Positions 41,184-52,700 of a DNA stretch of 64,000 nt are shown piece by piece. The notes under the pieces are model-generated. The model was not told the DNA's origin, did not search any database, and saw only the letters and a program-made list of their open reading frames with translations. Both the position numbers and the translations under genes were made by a program. The DNA lies in the NCBI RefSeq assembly GCF_027483985.1, contig NZ_JAIXTJ010000017.1, positions 124,001 through 188,000 of the forward strand, read 5' to 3'. The stretch is from Flavobacterium sp. Its GTDB lineage: Bacteria > Bacteroidota > Bacteroidia > Flavobacteriales > Flavobacteriaceae. Positions within the stretch are counted from its first letter, which is position 1, and each line of letters starts with the position of its first letter.

Positions 41184-41768
41184 TTAATTAGTCAAAATAA
41201 TTTGATTTTTTTCAATTAATTTTCTCAAATTCATTAGTGCGTAGCGCATTCTACCCAGTGCTGTGTTAATGCTTACGCCTGTTAACTCGGCAATTTCATT
41301 AAAACTCAAATCTTGATAGATTCTCATAGTCAACACTTCTTTTTGATCTTCAGGAAGTTGTTTTATAATTTTCTGCAAATCTTTTTCGATACTTTCTGTA
41401 ATGATTCTACCTTCAACGTTCATTGAATTATCGGTTAGAATTGAAAAAATTGAAAAATCTTCGGTTTCGCGAAGCATTGGCATTTTTTTATTTTTTCTAT
41501 AGTGATCTACAACTAAATTATGTGAAATACGCATAACCCACGGTAGAAATTTACCTTCTTCGTTATAAGAATTAGATTTTAAGGTTTTTATTACCTTAAT
41601 AAAGGTATCTTGAAAAATGTCGTCAGCTACATCGCGATCTGCCATTTTGGAATAAATAAATCCATAAATTTTAGACTGATGTCTGTTGATTAATACAGCC
41701 AATGCGCTTTCGTCGCCGGCTATATAATTCTTTACCAATAAAGCGTCTGGAATTTGAATAGTAGCCAT
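41184..41768 (-). CDS. ECF-type RNA polymerase sigma factor
   Basis: DVADDIFQDTFIKVIKTL; LPEDQKEVLTMRIYQDLSFNEIAELTGVSINTALGRMRYALMNLRK. Confidence 0.95.
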   Translation of the reverse strand: MATIQIPDALLVKNYIAGDESALAVLINRHQSKIYGFIYSKMADRDVADDIFQDTFIKVIKTLKSNSYNEEGKFLPWVMRISHNLVVDHYRKNKKMPMLRETEDFSIFSILTDNSMNVEGRIITESIEKDLQKIIKQLPEDQKEVLTMRIYQDLSFNEIAELTGVSINTALGRMRYALMNLRKLIEKNQIILTN

Positions 41769-41960
41769 AAAATTACCTTTTAGTTTTGGGTTAAAAAATC
41801 GTAATGTTTTTTCTAAAAGTAATTTTTTGCGATAGGCGACTGTTAAGATTTAATTAATTTATAGCCAAATGTAACATAAACTTTTCTTAATATGCAAATA
41901 AAATTTGAAAATTTAACATAAAAAATACAATAAATTCTGAAAAGCACCGTAAAAACGGCA

Positions 41961-41997
41961 AAAAGCCTCACAAGAAAAATGTTCATATGAGGCTTTA
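41961..41997. terminator. Terminator hairpin at the 3' end of the glucan locus
   Basis: aaaagcctca...tgaggcttt. Confidence 0.6.
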
Positions 41998-42016
41998 GAA
42001 AAACTAAAAATGACTT

Positions 42017-43711
42017 TTATCTTACAATCAATTTTCTAGTACTTTTTTTGTTTCCAGAATAAACTTCTAACAAATAGATTCCTTGTGAAAGTGTTTTTAC
42101 ATCAACTTTATTTGTATCATTATTGGTATCAATAATTAAATTACCAAGCAAATTGTACACTTTTACTTGATCAATTGGTGTTGAAGCTGTAATTTCTATA
42201 AAATCATCAACTGGATTTAGAATCGAAAAATCTTCAATTTCAGAGGCATCTAATTGTAATGCACAATTATTTCCTACTACATAAGAATAATAAGATGTCA
42301 CCGATAAACCACCTGAACAAGCAAATTTTACTGCGTAATTAATTGTAGAACCCAGAGTTTGACCTGTTATAGTCTTAGTAAAAATATTTCCGGAAACATT
42401 TGTCATTTGAGTTTCAGAAAACGGCGACTGCTTCCAAAGAAAAGCAACCACGCCTACTCTATTAGTGTCTAACAGTTCAAAAGTTATTTTTACATCGGTT
42501 CCTAATGTTTCAAAAGCATAATTATATCCAGCAGAAAATGAACCGGATTGTGCCACTGTACTAGAACCCGAACATCCAATCACGCCTGTAGTTGTTGCGT
42601 TAAGATTTATAGGATTTGATACAAAGTTATTTCCAGCCACATCACTTGCTGACACTGAAAAATTGTAAGTAGTATTAGAATTCAAATTTGGAACAACAAC
42701 CGATTTTTGAATACCAGATTGATTTGCAACGGTTATAGTTCCGCCCGAATAATTTATTGTATAAGTTACATTACCTGAATTGTCATCAGCATTTAACAAT
42801 AATTCAATCGAAGAACTAGTTACTGCGCCAACCGATGCTGTAAAGTTAGATGGCGCTTGTGTATCAACTAAAGTATTTTGATATACTCTCACATAGTCAA
42901 TTTCCATACTTGTTTGAGTAAAATTACTAGGAATAGTTCCTGCAATTCCTCCCATAGCAATATTTAACAATAGATACTGTTCTGCATTGAATGGCCAATT
43001 ATTTGGTGTTTTTACTGCAGGATTATAAGTGTAAAAAGCTACACCATCTAATAAAAAAGTAATTTGATAAGGTGACCAATTCATAGAATACACGTGAAAA
43101 TCTGAACCTAAATTATTAGCAATTGTTCCACCAATATTCATCGTGTTACCAAAGGAAGAAGGCGTGTGAAGAGCACTTTGAACGTAATTTGTTGGTTGCG
43201 ATGGTGTAATTCCGTGTTCCATAATATCAATTTCACCACACGCTGGCCAACTTACAGTGCCATTTGTTGCATCAAAAAAGCCTCCGTCTTCATTTACGTT
43301 TTTACCCAACATCCACAAAGCCGGCCAAGTACCTTGGTTTGTTGGAACTTTAGCTCTAATATCCACTCTTCCATAAAGAAAAGCAAATTTAGAATTCAAT
43401 CTAGCCGATGTATATTGCTTTGTGACTCCTTGATTGGTATAAGGTTCTTTTTTAGCTGTGATACTTAAAAATCCGTTGTTTACAGAAGAATTGGTTAGTT
43501 GATCGGTATAATGTTGAACTTCGCCATTAAACCAACTTCCGCCAGCTGGCAACTGCGTTTGATGGTGCCACTTTGTTGGATTAACAACACCGTTGGTATC
43601 AAATTCATCGGACCACACTAAATTGTTGTAAACTACATCTACTTGAGATAAAGCAACTTGTGTCGTCAGAAAAAAGACTAGTATTTTTAATAAATTTGAG
43701 ACTTTTCTCAT
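42017..43711 (-). CDS. GH16 beta-glucanase (laminarinase-like) with FnIII and additional modules and a T9SS type A sorting domain
   Basis: LVWSDEFDTNGVVNPTKWHHQTQ; CGEIDIMEHG (GH16 ExDxxE); FSILNPVDDFIEITASTPIDQVKVYNLLGN...GIYLLEVYSGNKKSTRKLIVR. Confidence 0.93.
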   Translation of the reverse strand: MRKVSNLLKILVFFLTTQVALSQVDVVYNNLVWSDEFDTNGVVNPTKWHHQTQLPAGGSWFNGEVQHYTDQLTNSSVNNGFLSITAKKEPYTNQGVTKQYTSARLNSKFAFLYGRVDIRAKVPTNQGTWPALWMLGKNVNEDGGFFDATNGTVSWPACGEIDIMEHGITPSQPTNYVQSALHTPSSFGNTMNIGGTIANNLGSDFHVYSMNWSPYQITFLLDGVAFYTYNPAVKTPNNWPFNAEQYLLLNIAMGGIAGTIPSNFTQTSMEIDYVRVYQNTLVDTQAPSNFTASVGAVTSSSIELLLNADDNSGNVTYTINYSGGTITVANQSGIQKSVVVPNLNSNTTYNFSVSASDVAGNNFVSNPINLNATTTGVIGCSGSSTVAQSGSFSAGYNYAFETLGTDVKITFELLDTNRVGVVAFLWKQSPFSETQMTNVSGNIFTKTITGQTLGSTINYAVKFACSGGLSVTSYYSYVVGNNCALQLDASEIEDFSILNPVDDFIEITASTPIDQVKVYNLLGNLIIDTNNDTNKVDVKTLSQGIYLLEVYSGNKKSTRKLIVR

Positions 43712-43721
43712 TTTATTTTAT

Positions 43722-44654
43722 TTAATATTTTAATTTTTCGTTTTTATCCCAAATACCCCAATGCGCCCCAACTTCACCTTCTGGTCCAGTTTTCCAAGAT
43801 TCATCAAAAGAAGAAAAGTAGAAAATATCTATATTATTATGTTTGGACCAATGTTGCGTATTGAGAAAATACTTTAATGCATTAGTTCTCGACGGATGAG
43901 ATTCTTTAAGACTTTCACCGTGACTAGGCCAACCTGTTTCCGTAATAATTACTTTTTTGCCTTGCGCGGCATGTAATGCTTGATGATACATTTGTTTCAT
44001 ATGATCTAACGAATAATCGCTAGGACAGCCTTCCCAAAAAGGATAACAATTTGATAAAATAACATCGCAAGCCTCAGTAATTCTTGGTTTTATTGTGAAC
44101 TCATAGTAAGCATCAACATACCCTACAGGAATATGTTTCGGAATGGCAACTTTTACTTTTTCGATAAAAACAAGTAATTCTTCTTCTGATAAATCTTTTC
44201 GGTACATCACTTCATTTCCAACGGCAGCGATGTCTACATAACCTTGATTGGCTAATTCAATTAGACCTTCGATTTCTTTTTGATTTACTTCATCATCATT
44301 ACCTAACCAAGCACCAACAAGAGTTTTAATTCCTAATTCACGTGCAATTTTTGGTATGAACTCGTTTCCCTCTGTACACGAAAAAGAGCGAACCCATTTG
44401 GTGTAAGGAGCAATAATTTGCATTCTACGTCTAACTTGCTCTTCTGAAATAATATCACCCGGTTTTTGTCCGTCTTCGTATAAACTAAAACACAAGCCGT
44501 GCATACCTTCCTTTAAAGTATCTGAAAATAGAGTAACCAAATTAGATTCTGATTGTGATGAAAAATCCAATCCTTTAAAATCATCTTTTGCTGCAAGTCC
44601 ATCTTCATTTTTAAAATCAGAAAGATGAAAACTATATTCTGTTCTATTTGACAT
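43722..44654 (-). CDS. GH17-like beta-1,3-glucan-active enzyme, no signal peptide
   Basis: AVGNEVMYR acid/base and IITETGWPSHG nucleophile motifs of GH17; soluble start MSNRTEYSFHL. Confidence 0.85.
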   Translation of the reverse strand: MSNRTEYSFHLSDFKNEDGLAAKDDFKGLDFSSQSESNLVTLFSDTLKEGMHGLCFSLYEDGQKPGDIISEEQVRRRMQIIAPYTKWVRSFSCTEGNEFIPKIARELGIKTLVGAWLGNDDEVNQKEIEGLIELANQGYVDIAAVGNEVMYRKDLSEEELLVFIEKVKVAIPKHIPVGYVDAYYEFTIKPRITEACDVILSNCYPFWEGCPSDYSLDHMKQMYHQALHAAQGKKVIITETGWPSHGESLKESHPSRTNALKYFLNTQHWSKHNNIDIFYFSSFDESWKTGPEGEVGAHWGIWDKNEKLKY

Positions 44655-44664
44655 TGTTTCCTAA

Positions 44665-47007
44665 CTATTTTAGATTTTCATTTTTATCCCATAATCCCCA
44701 AGAAGTTCCTACTTCACCTTCTTGAGTCGATTTCCAAGATTCGTCAAATGATGAAAAATGGAATAAATCAATAGTATTATTTTTTGCCCATTTTTGAGAA
44801 GATATAAAATATTTCTTCGCATTGATTTCAGAAGGAATTGCTCTTTCAACTTTCTCACCTTTACTAGGCCAACCTGTTTCAGAAATTATTATTTTCTTTC
44901 CTTGGGCTACATTTTGAGTTACTTCCATCATATTTTGCAAATAAGATGTTGTATAGTCAATAGATGCACCTTCCCAAAACGGATAAAAATTAACTAGGAG
45001 TAAATCACAATTTGAAATTAAATTAGGTCGGTCTAAAAATTGATAATAGGCATCAACATAACCAACTTGTATATTTGGTAATGCTTCTTTGACTCTTTTT
45101 ATGTAGATAATAAGTTCTTGTTCTGAAATTTCGTTACGATGTAATACCTCATTTCCAACAACCGCAATATCCACTGAACCTGCATTAGCTAATTGAATTA
45201 AATTTTCAATTTCTTTATCATTTCTTGCTTTATCATCACTAATCCAAGCACCAACTATAGTTTTCAATCCATTTTGTTTTGCAAGATTTGGAATTAGTTC
45301 ATTACCTTCTGTACATGAAAATGTTCGAATCCATTTGGTGTAAGGCGCGATAATATCTAATCTTCTTTTTATTTGATCGGAAGAAATACTATCGCCAGCT
45401 TTTTGAATTTCAGTATATGGACTAAAACAAAGTCCGTGTATACCAGCATTTAAAACTTCGGAATGCAGAGTATTTATTTCGCTTGCACTTTGGGTGTTTA
45501 ATTCATTATCAATAGCCGTATTTAAAGAACCATTTTTTAATAAGGAAACTAACTTTCCTGGAAGATAGGCAGAAGATTGTGCACTTGTTTTTCCTTTTCG
45601 TTTGTCTAAAAGATCTCGAACTGCTCTGGCTTTGGCTTCGTCAATATCATAATTTCTCATTACCCAAATTGCACTCAATGTACCAAGAATTGGAACTCCT
45701 ACAAAGAATATTCGTAGCCAAAACATAGTTTCATCGGTTTGTGTAGCAGCATTGGACTGAAATGCAACTAAAGAAAGAATTAATCCACTTAACAAACCTG
45801 CAACAGCAGTTCCAAATTTCACCATCCACCAATAAATAGCGCCTAAACTTCCTTCTCTTCTTTTTCCCGTGTTGAGTTCATCAATATCTATTACATCGGA
45901 AGTCATCGACATCATTAAGGTAAACAAGCTTCCAATTCCGAAGGAGAAAAATGGCAATGCAAATAAAAACAGATATGGTTTTCCTGGAACAAATAAGACA
46001 AAAAGCAATATATAACCGATTACAGAAATACCTTGAGATAATAAGAAAGCTTTCTTTTTTCCCATCGTTTTTGACATTCTTGCAACGATAGGAATAACCA
46101 CAACGGTAGTAATAATTGCTCCTACACATCCAAATAAAGTTGGCCATAATCCGAAACCATCTTCGTTTCCTTTAAACAAATAATATTTGATGATAAAATA
46201 CGAAAATGCTGCTGTAGTTTGAAAAGCATTAAAAATTAAGAAAGTAGCAATACAAATTTTCCTAAATGGTTTAATTTCGATGGAAGCTTTCAATCCTTCT
46301 TTAATTTCGCCAAAACTTCCGAGGATTCCTTTTAAATCAATTGGACTATAATCTTCGTTGAGTGTAGATTTACTTGGAATAAAAAATGCTGGAATTGCTG
46401 CTAAAATGGCGCAACCTATTGCCACATATACAGCTAAGGTTCTTACAGCCACATCACCAGATGGAAACAATGATTTATCTGCCATTATAACCCAAAACCA
46501 TGGTGCAACAACCCAAGCCAACTGACCTATAAGTTGCGAAGTAGCCATAATATTGGTTCGTTCGTGAAAATCATCACTCATTTCGTAACCCATTGCAACA
46601 TAAGGAATACTGAATATGGTCAAACCTGAATAAAAAATCAATGAAATCACCAAAAAGTACCAAAAATTGTATGTTACACCGTTTTCAGCATATAATTGCC
46701 ACATTAATGCAAATGAAATTCCTAGAATAATTGCTCCAGCTAGTACATATTGTCTTCTTCTTCCCCATTTTGACTTGGTATTATCACTCACATAACCCAT
46801 TATCAAATCAAACAAAGCATCATAAAACTTTGGAATAAAATAAGTTAAACCTAACAATAATCCACTAAACCCCAATTGTTCGACTAATACAACTGTAAAA
46901 ATTCCTAAAGCAGCAGGAAACATTTGGTTGGCAAGCATACCTAATCCAAAGGCAATTTTTTGACCCATTGGAACTTTTCCAGAAGAACTTGAAGTAGTGT
47001 TTGACAT
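44665..47007 (-). CDS. GPH-type MFS sugar transporter fused to C-terminal GH17-like domain
   Basis: About 480 aa permease (MGYVSDNTKSKWGRRRQYVLAGAIILG) followed by ~290 aa with VVGNEVLHR and IISETGWPSKGE GH17 motifs in one uninterrupted ORF. Confidence 0.9.
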   Translation of the reverse strand: MSNTTSSSSGKVPMGQKIAFGLGMLANQMFPAALGIFTVVLVEQLGFSGLLLGLTYFIPKFYDALFDLIMGYVSDNTKSKWGRRRQYVLAGAIILGISFALMWQLYAENGVTYNFWYFLVISLIFYSGLTIFSIPYVAMGYEMSDDFHERTNIMATSQLIGQLAWVVAPWFWVIMADKSLFPSGDVAVRTLAVYVAIGCAILAAIPAFFIPSKSTLNEDYSPIDLKGILGSFGEIKEGLKASIEIKPFRKICIATFLIFNAFQTTAAFSYFIIKYYLFKGNEDGFGLWPTLFGCVGAIITTVVVIPIVARMSKTMGKKKAFLLSQGISVIGYILLFVLFVPGKPYLFLFALPFFSFGIGSLFTLMMSMTSDVIDIDELNTGKRREGSLGAIYWWMVKFGTAVAGLLSGLILSLVAFQSNAATQTDETMFWLRIFFVGVPILGTLSAIWVMRNYDIDEAKARAVRDLLDKRKGKTSAQSSAYLPGKLVSLLKNGSLNTAIDNELNTQSASEINTLHSEVLNAGIHGLCFSPYTEIQKAGDSISSDQIKRRLDIIAPYTKWIRTFSCTEGNELIPNLAKQNGLKTIVGAWISDDKARNDKEIENLIQLANAGSVDIAVVGNEVLHRNEISEQELIIYIKRVKEALPNIQVGYVDAYYQFLDRPNLISNCDLLLVNFYPFWEGASIDYTTSYLQNMMEVTQNVAQGKKIIISETGWPSKGEKVERAIPSEINAKKYFISSQKWAKNNTIDLFHFSSFDESWKSTQEGEVGTSWGLWDKNENLK

Positions 47008-47019
47008 AAAAATTATAGT

Positions 47020-48513
47020 TTAGTTTGGTTTGATTATTATAGTTTGTAATGCATTTTTTTGAATTGAAACAAGTTTTGATTGCTTGTTCAAATTTATTTC
47101 GATGGTATATTGATTATCCGATGGATTAAAAACTACTAAAGCTATGCTTCCATCAGGGTTTTTTACAGCTGTGGCTACAACATCTTTTGTATCTATTTTA
47201 CAACCAATTTTAACAGCACCAGGACGCATAAACTTGCTAAAATGAGCCATTGTATAATATAAAGGTGTAAAATAAATTTCATCTTTTTCAGGATCAACTA
47301 TCACTGGAGCGACGCACCAATTCTTGAACCAATTTGGTCCGCCTTGTTTATCTAGAACCATATTCCAATCAATCCAACCGTCGACCCAATTATTAAGACA
47401 TCCGATAATGTCGTTAGCATATCGATGAACAGGTGCATATTTTGGATGTAAATATTTTTCTTTTTCACTTGCCCAATCCCAACCCCAATCCGTGGCTTCT
47501 TTTTTCCAATACCAAGCATCGTCGCGCCAATGTGGAATTTCAGAATCGACACAACCTTCGGTTTCAATTAGGAATTTATTAGGTGCTTTTTTGTGAGCAT
47601 ATTGTAAATCGTCTGGGAAAACTTCATAGGTACTTTCATACCAATGGATAGCCATTCCGTCAAAATATTTAGAGGTGCTTTCATCTTTATACATTTCGTT
47701 TGCCCATTCTTTGATTCCTGCTCGATTTTGGTCATATCCAAGTATCTTGACATTTCCCCAACCGTCTTTTTCTAATTTTGGTCCCATTTGCTTCATTACA
47801 AAATCAGTCATTTCTTTTGGAGAGAAAAGAGTACTTTCCCAATTATTTCCATTTCCGTGCGGTTCGTTTATAACGGTTACACCCCAAATATCAATACCTT
47901 CTTTTTTGTACGCATCTAAATATTTAGAAAAATACAAAGCAAAAACATCATTGTATCTTGGTAACAATTTCCCACCGATATAACTGTTGTTATCTTTCAT
48001 CCAAGGCGGACAAGACCAAGGTGACGCAACGATTTTAAAACCATCTTTAGAAATAGCTTTTGCCTCAAGAATCATCGGAATCAAATCAGCTTTATCATCT
48101 TCTATTGTAAAATGCTCTAAAGTCATATCATCAACAACCTTGGCATACGTATAATTATTCAATGAAAAATCGCAAGACGCAATGTGTGTACGTGTTAACG
48201 AATAATTTGCTCCACTTTCACTAAAATATGCATCTAATATTTTCTTACGGTTTTCTTTACCTAATTTGTTTAATAAATAAGCCGATGCTTCTGTAAAAGA
48301 ACCACCAATACCGGTAATAGTTTGAAACTTTTCCTCCTCATTTAATTGTACGGTAACTTTCTTTTCATTTGTAGAAAATTCATCAATTTTGGTTAAAGAA
48401 TTACCAGACTCAGAAGTTTCATAAACCTTAATATCTAAGGCAGTTTGACCACTTTTACAATTGTACATTGTGCCAATTATTAGAATGAAAAATAGGTATT
48501 TAAATAGTTTCAT
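47020..48513 (-). CDS. GH30 family lipoprotein (glucosylceramidase/endo-beta-1,6-glucanase-like)
   Basis: Lipobox MYNCKSG; ITGIGGSFTEASAYLLNKL; VASPWSCPPWMKDN; VTVINEPHGNG; LIETEGCVDS. Confidence 0.92.
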   Translation of the reverse strand: MKLFKYLFFILIIGTMYNCKSGQTALDIKVYETSESGNSLTKIDEFSTNEKKVTVQLNEEEKFQTITGIGGSFTEASAYLLNKLGKENRKKILDAYFSESGANYSLTRTHIASCDFSLNNYTYAKVVDDMTLEHFTIEDDKADLIPMILEAKAISKDGFKIVASPWSCPPWMKDNNSYIGGKLLPRYNDVFALYFSKYLDAYKKEGIDIWGVTVINEPHGNGNNWESTLFSPKEMTDFVMKQMGPKLEKDGWGNVKILGYDQNRAGIKEWANEMYKDESTSKYFDGMAIHWYESTYEVFPDDLQYAHKKAPNKFLIETEGCVDSEIPHWRDDAWYWKKEATDWGWDWASEKEKYLHPKYAPVHRYANDIIGCLNNWVDGWIDWNMVLDKQGGPNWFKNWCVAPVIVDPEKDEIYFTPLYYTMAHFSKFMRPGAVKIGCKIDTKDVVATAVKNPDGSIALVVFNPSDNQYTIEINLNKQSKLVSIQKNALQTIIIKPN

Positions 48514-48516
48514 AGG

Positions 48517-49797
48517 TTAATGACTTGGTGGAATTTGAACCGTTTTCATCAACAGTTCTTCACTTCCGTTAAAAGTTTTTACAATACTATTTCCATTACG
48601 TTTTAATGATTTCAAAGAAAAACTGTTTTCCCACAAAGCGAATTTTACTTTGCCATCTACTGTAATAAGTCCGAAATGATTTTCAGAACCCTTTGGATTG
48701 CCGCTATCTTTCCAAGGTTCGTCAAAGGCTTCAAAGAAAAAACAAGAAATTCCTTCTTTATCGGTCCAATTTCGCATTGCCTTATAATATGAAGCTTGTT
48801 TATATTCATCAGATGCTTTAGATCCTTCATTGCCATAAAAACCATCGGAGTTTGAAGCCCATCCTGTTTCTCCAATGTGAATTGGTTTACTTGGATTGAT
48901 GCTTCGAACATAATTTTTTACCGTATTATATTGATTTTTAGCAAACTCTACAGAACGATTCATTGCGGCGTTCACCTTTTCAATTTCAGAAAATGAAGCT
49001 TCGTTTGCCGGTACTTTCCAAAAATTTGGATTATAATGTGAATTGTGATAAGGATAGGTATGCATTGAAACATAATCAACAGCATTAACTAAGGCTTCTA
49101 AATCTTTGGTTTTATAGCTTTCGTCAAGTCCACCCCAAGAAGCAAAATCATCTGATGAAGTAATCCACAAATTTTGATCTAACTTATTTTCTTTTTTGAG
49201 ATTTTGAAGGTGATTTACCCATTTCAAAATAACATTGGCTTGCACAAAGTAGCTGGTTGCCCATTTTACCATTGCTTCATTTCCAACAGCAAGAATTTTT
49301 ATAATATCAGGATATTGATTGGCTAAACGAACCGCTTCCTTTATCTCAACTTCATTTCGTTCACTTTCTTCAAAATGATTTGGTTCTTGATTGGTCCAAG
49401 CATTTTTGCAATCAATCCAAGCTCCTAACATTACATACATTTCAAAATTAGCATCCTCTTTTTTTAATTCTTGAATTGCTTTTAAAACTGTTGAAGCTTC
49501 CGCTAAATGAACATTATACGTTCGAATAACTTTAATATTTAAGGCCGATAATATTCGTAAATCTTCTTTGACTTCTTCAGTTGTTGGTTGAATATCTCTA
49601 GAGTTTTGTCGATAACCACCATAACAAATGGCTGAGTACTTTGGATTTCCTAAAATATCTTTTGCAGTCACTTCTTTATATTTTGTTTTTACTTCTCTTG
49701 AATGGGCTGATTTACACGAAAATTGAGCACATAACACAACTCCTAAAACTATACTTTTTAGAATTTTGGATAATGATATGTGACTTGAAATTCTCAT
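48517..49797 (-). CDS. GH17-like secreted lipoprotein
   Basis: GVVLCAQFSCKS lipobox; IRTYNVHLAEA; LAVGNEAMVKWA; IHIGETGWASNS; FEAFDEPWKDS. Confidence 0.9.
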   Translation of the reverse strand: MRISSHISLSKILKSIVLGVVLCAQFSCKSAHSREVKTKYKEVTAKDILGNPKYSAICYGGYRQNSRDIQPTTEEVKEDLRILSALNIKVIRTYNVHLAEASTVLKAIQELKKEDANFEMYVMLGAWIDCKNAWTNQEPNHFEESERNEVEIKEAVRLANQYPDIIKILAVGNEAMVKWATSYFVQANVILKWVNHLQNLKKENKLDQNLWITSSDDFASWGGLDESYKTKDLEALVNAVDYVSMHTYPYHNSHYNPNFWKVPANEASFSEIEKVNAAMNRSVEFAKNQYNTVKNYVRSINPSKPIHIGETGWASNSDGFYGNEGSKASDEYKQASYYKAMRNWTDKEGISCFFFEAFDEPWKDSGNPKGSENHFGLITVDGKVKFALWENSFSLKSLKRNGNSIVKTFNGSEELLMKTVQIPPSH

Positions 49798-49798
49798 A

Positions 49799-52700
49799 TT
49801 ACTTTAAATCTTTTTCTAAAATATGAACCTCAATGTGATGAATTGTTCCTAATCTTCCGAATAAGTGTTGGCTTGTGGCTTCGTCTAGATGTAATGAATT
49901 TACTTTGTTAGATGTACCATCATTAAAAAACAATTCTAAATGTGATTCATTAGCAATCTTATAAATTATTGGCACTTGACAATAAGTAAATGCCAAAGAA
50001 TTTATTTGCAGCGGAAGCACTTGATGATTAAAATGAATATCAACAAAATTGAAATCGGTTGGTTCATTTAAAAATTCTTCTTTTCGCAATAAACACGGGT
50101 TAAAATACAAACAGCCATTTTTTACAAAAACACCTAATTCTCCAAAACGAGATAAGATATCTTCTTTTACCTGTCCTGTCATTCCTGGTTGTTGCGCACC
50201 TTTACCTGCTGGCGTGTGTGAATAAGCATCGGTAGGAAAAGCACCATATAATTGCGGCGATTTGTGAACGCCGATACCTTCATTTATTTCATAATAATGT
50301 TCTAAAAGTCGGCCAATAACCTCATCTGATTGATTTTCTTCAACGGCTTTTAAACAACATTCTTGAACGGCTAATTGCAATTTAGAAACCATATGCCAAT
50401 AAATTGAACCTAAACCTTCATAACCATAAAAAGTTCCTGAACGACCTGTAAAAGCTTTGTGATTAAAAACATTTTCGAAAATTTCCTCAACTAAACTCGC
50501 TTCTTGTTGCACTAAATTTGTGTATTCTTCTCTAGATTTTAGATTACTTAAAGCGGCTTTTAGATTACTTGCATTATTGAAGTTTCCGTTGAAGTGAAAA
50601 TCTCCGTTACTATCTTTTTCTAAAATTTGTTTGTTGTTATCTTCCACCAACGCTGTTAGCAACCTAGAATTTTTAACGGCTTCTTTTGGTATTGTATTTT
50701 TGTCTAAAAATTTTGGTAATTGCTTGTTTGGATATAAAAGATAGCTGTATTGATCTTCTCTAAAAAGAGCCGAATTTTTCAATCCGTCAAGAACTTCGAG
50801 TGCTTCTATGGACGTTAAAAAACCAGAACTTAATACTGAAACCTGACCTTCTAGCATTTCACTCAAATAGGAAATTGAAACTTTATTGTTATCAACTGAC
50901 ATTAAATTATAAGCGTGGTATAATTTATCAATGCGTTGGTTAGCTTTTATAGAATGATCAATAAATGCTAGTGAAACTCTTGTAAAATTTTTCAAACCTT
51001 GCATCGAATGTGTGCGTTTTTTACCCCAAAATCCGCTATTATATACTTGATAACGATAATCGGACGCTGCTTTTCCTAAACGATTTAGAATATTTTTTCG
51101 AGAAACATCGTCAATAGTTCCTGATAGCAAAGCTTCATTTTCTAGCAAACATTCTCTAATTTCGTGATAAAATTCTACCATTTCGTTAGAAATCTTGATA
51201 TTTTCTAGAGCTGAATTATCTATTAAATTTTGGAAGAATTTCAAGAAGCGTCTCAAGTAATATAACGTAACCATTGAAACGCCGTTACCAACTAAAGCAT
51301 TGTTTGCATCGTTCCATTCAGGTCGTTGTGTGTTTAACCAAATTCCAGCTTCTGGAATAAAATTAGACATCTTAGATAAAACTGTTGCCAGTATTTTTTC
51401 AATAAAATTTACGTGATAAATTTCTTTATCGTTACTTTTTAGCAAAGCACCATCAGCGCCAATTGATTTTTTTCTTTCGTTGATGATAACTTCCCAATTG
51501 TGGTTGTAACCAATAGTGTCTTTTGGGTTTTTAAGAATTTCTTCATAAGGTTTTATCGTATAAGGAACAGCAGCATAGACAAAACATTCTTTTTCAAAAT
51601 AAGAATGCAATTTTCGAGGTTGGTGTTTTTCAATAAACTCTAAAAACTTTAATAAATAGATGATTTGATGGTCGCCCCAATATCCTATATAAGACCAAGG
51701 ATTATCAGGTTCGATGGTTTCCCAATCAAATCCATCTTTGGTGACACGATAAGGATTGTAACCATCGAATGTTGAAGCGTTCAAAAATTTATGAATCATA
51801 CTATCGATAAAATTCGGAAAAGAGTGTGCTAAAGCTTCCCAATTTTGAAAAATATCGCGCCAGTTTCCTTCATAATCTAATATTTTGGAGCCATCAATCT
51901 CACTTTGCGTATTAATTGAAAATTTATTCCACGGACGACTTGGATCACCGTGTCTTCTGCTAAATTTTAAAGGTAAATATTCAATACACAATCGCTCGAA
52001 ATCCACATCATTTTGTTGTGATGCTAACTCATTTAGTTGTGCGAGTAAGAAAGTTTCTGATAAATTATTTAAAACATTCTTAAGCTTTTCGTAAACGATT
52101 TTATTTGCTTTCGCCACATAATTTATAAAATCAGATTTTTCTATTTGATAATTAAAATCAAATATTCCGCCGCGCATTATATTGAAAAGCGTATTTGAAA
52201 AATGACGTGTGTCTCTTAAATTATCAGCTGTAGCTTGAAGTGCATCTGAAGTCGCGTTGAGTTCAATAAGTTTTTTCGTGCCCAACTCTACATCACTACT
52301 AATTTTATCTTCTAAGTTTTTATCGGATTGAATAGCATCAATAGTACTAATAATATCCGAATGATTTTGATTGACATTAGCAACAATCATCCAATTTTTA
52401 GAAGCTTTTGAATTTAAATTAATTTCTGAATTTAAAAAATAAGCCCCTTTTTCTCCTTTAATATCGTCTTCTTGATTAATAACATTTCCATTTCTGAAAT
52501 TATTAACTTGTAGCGAAGAAACTAAATACTTCGGATTGTCTAATCCTAAAGACCAAACGATATTAGCTTTAAGAGCTTCACTTGGTTCGGCTTTATCGAC
52601 AATAATAGCACTTAGAGCAAAAATTCCTAAGCCAGTTTTGCTATGTAGCTCACTGCGTTTATAAGCATCAACGAGATTACTGGTTGAACTTTGCAAATCA

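Noticed and set aside
44794-46147. Plus-strand 44794-44997 and minus-strand alternative-frame 45881-46147 ORFs
   Set aside because: Embedded within the long MFS-GH17 ORF in other frames; no motifs.
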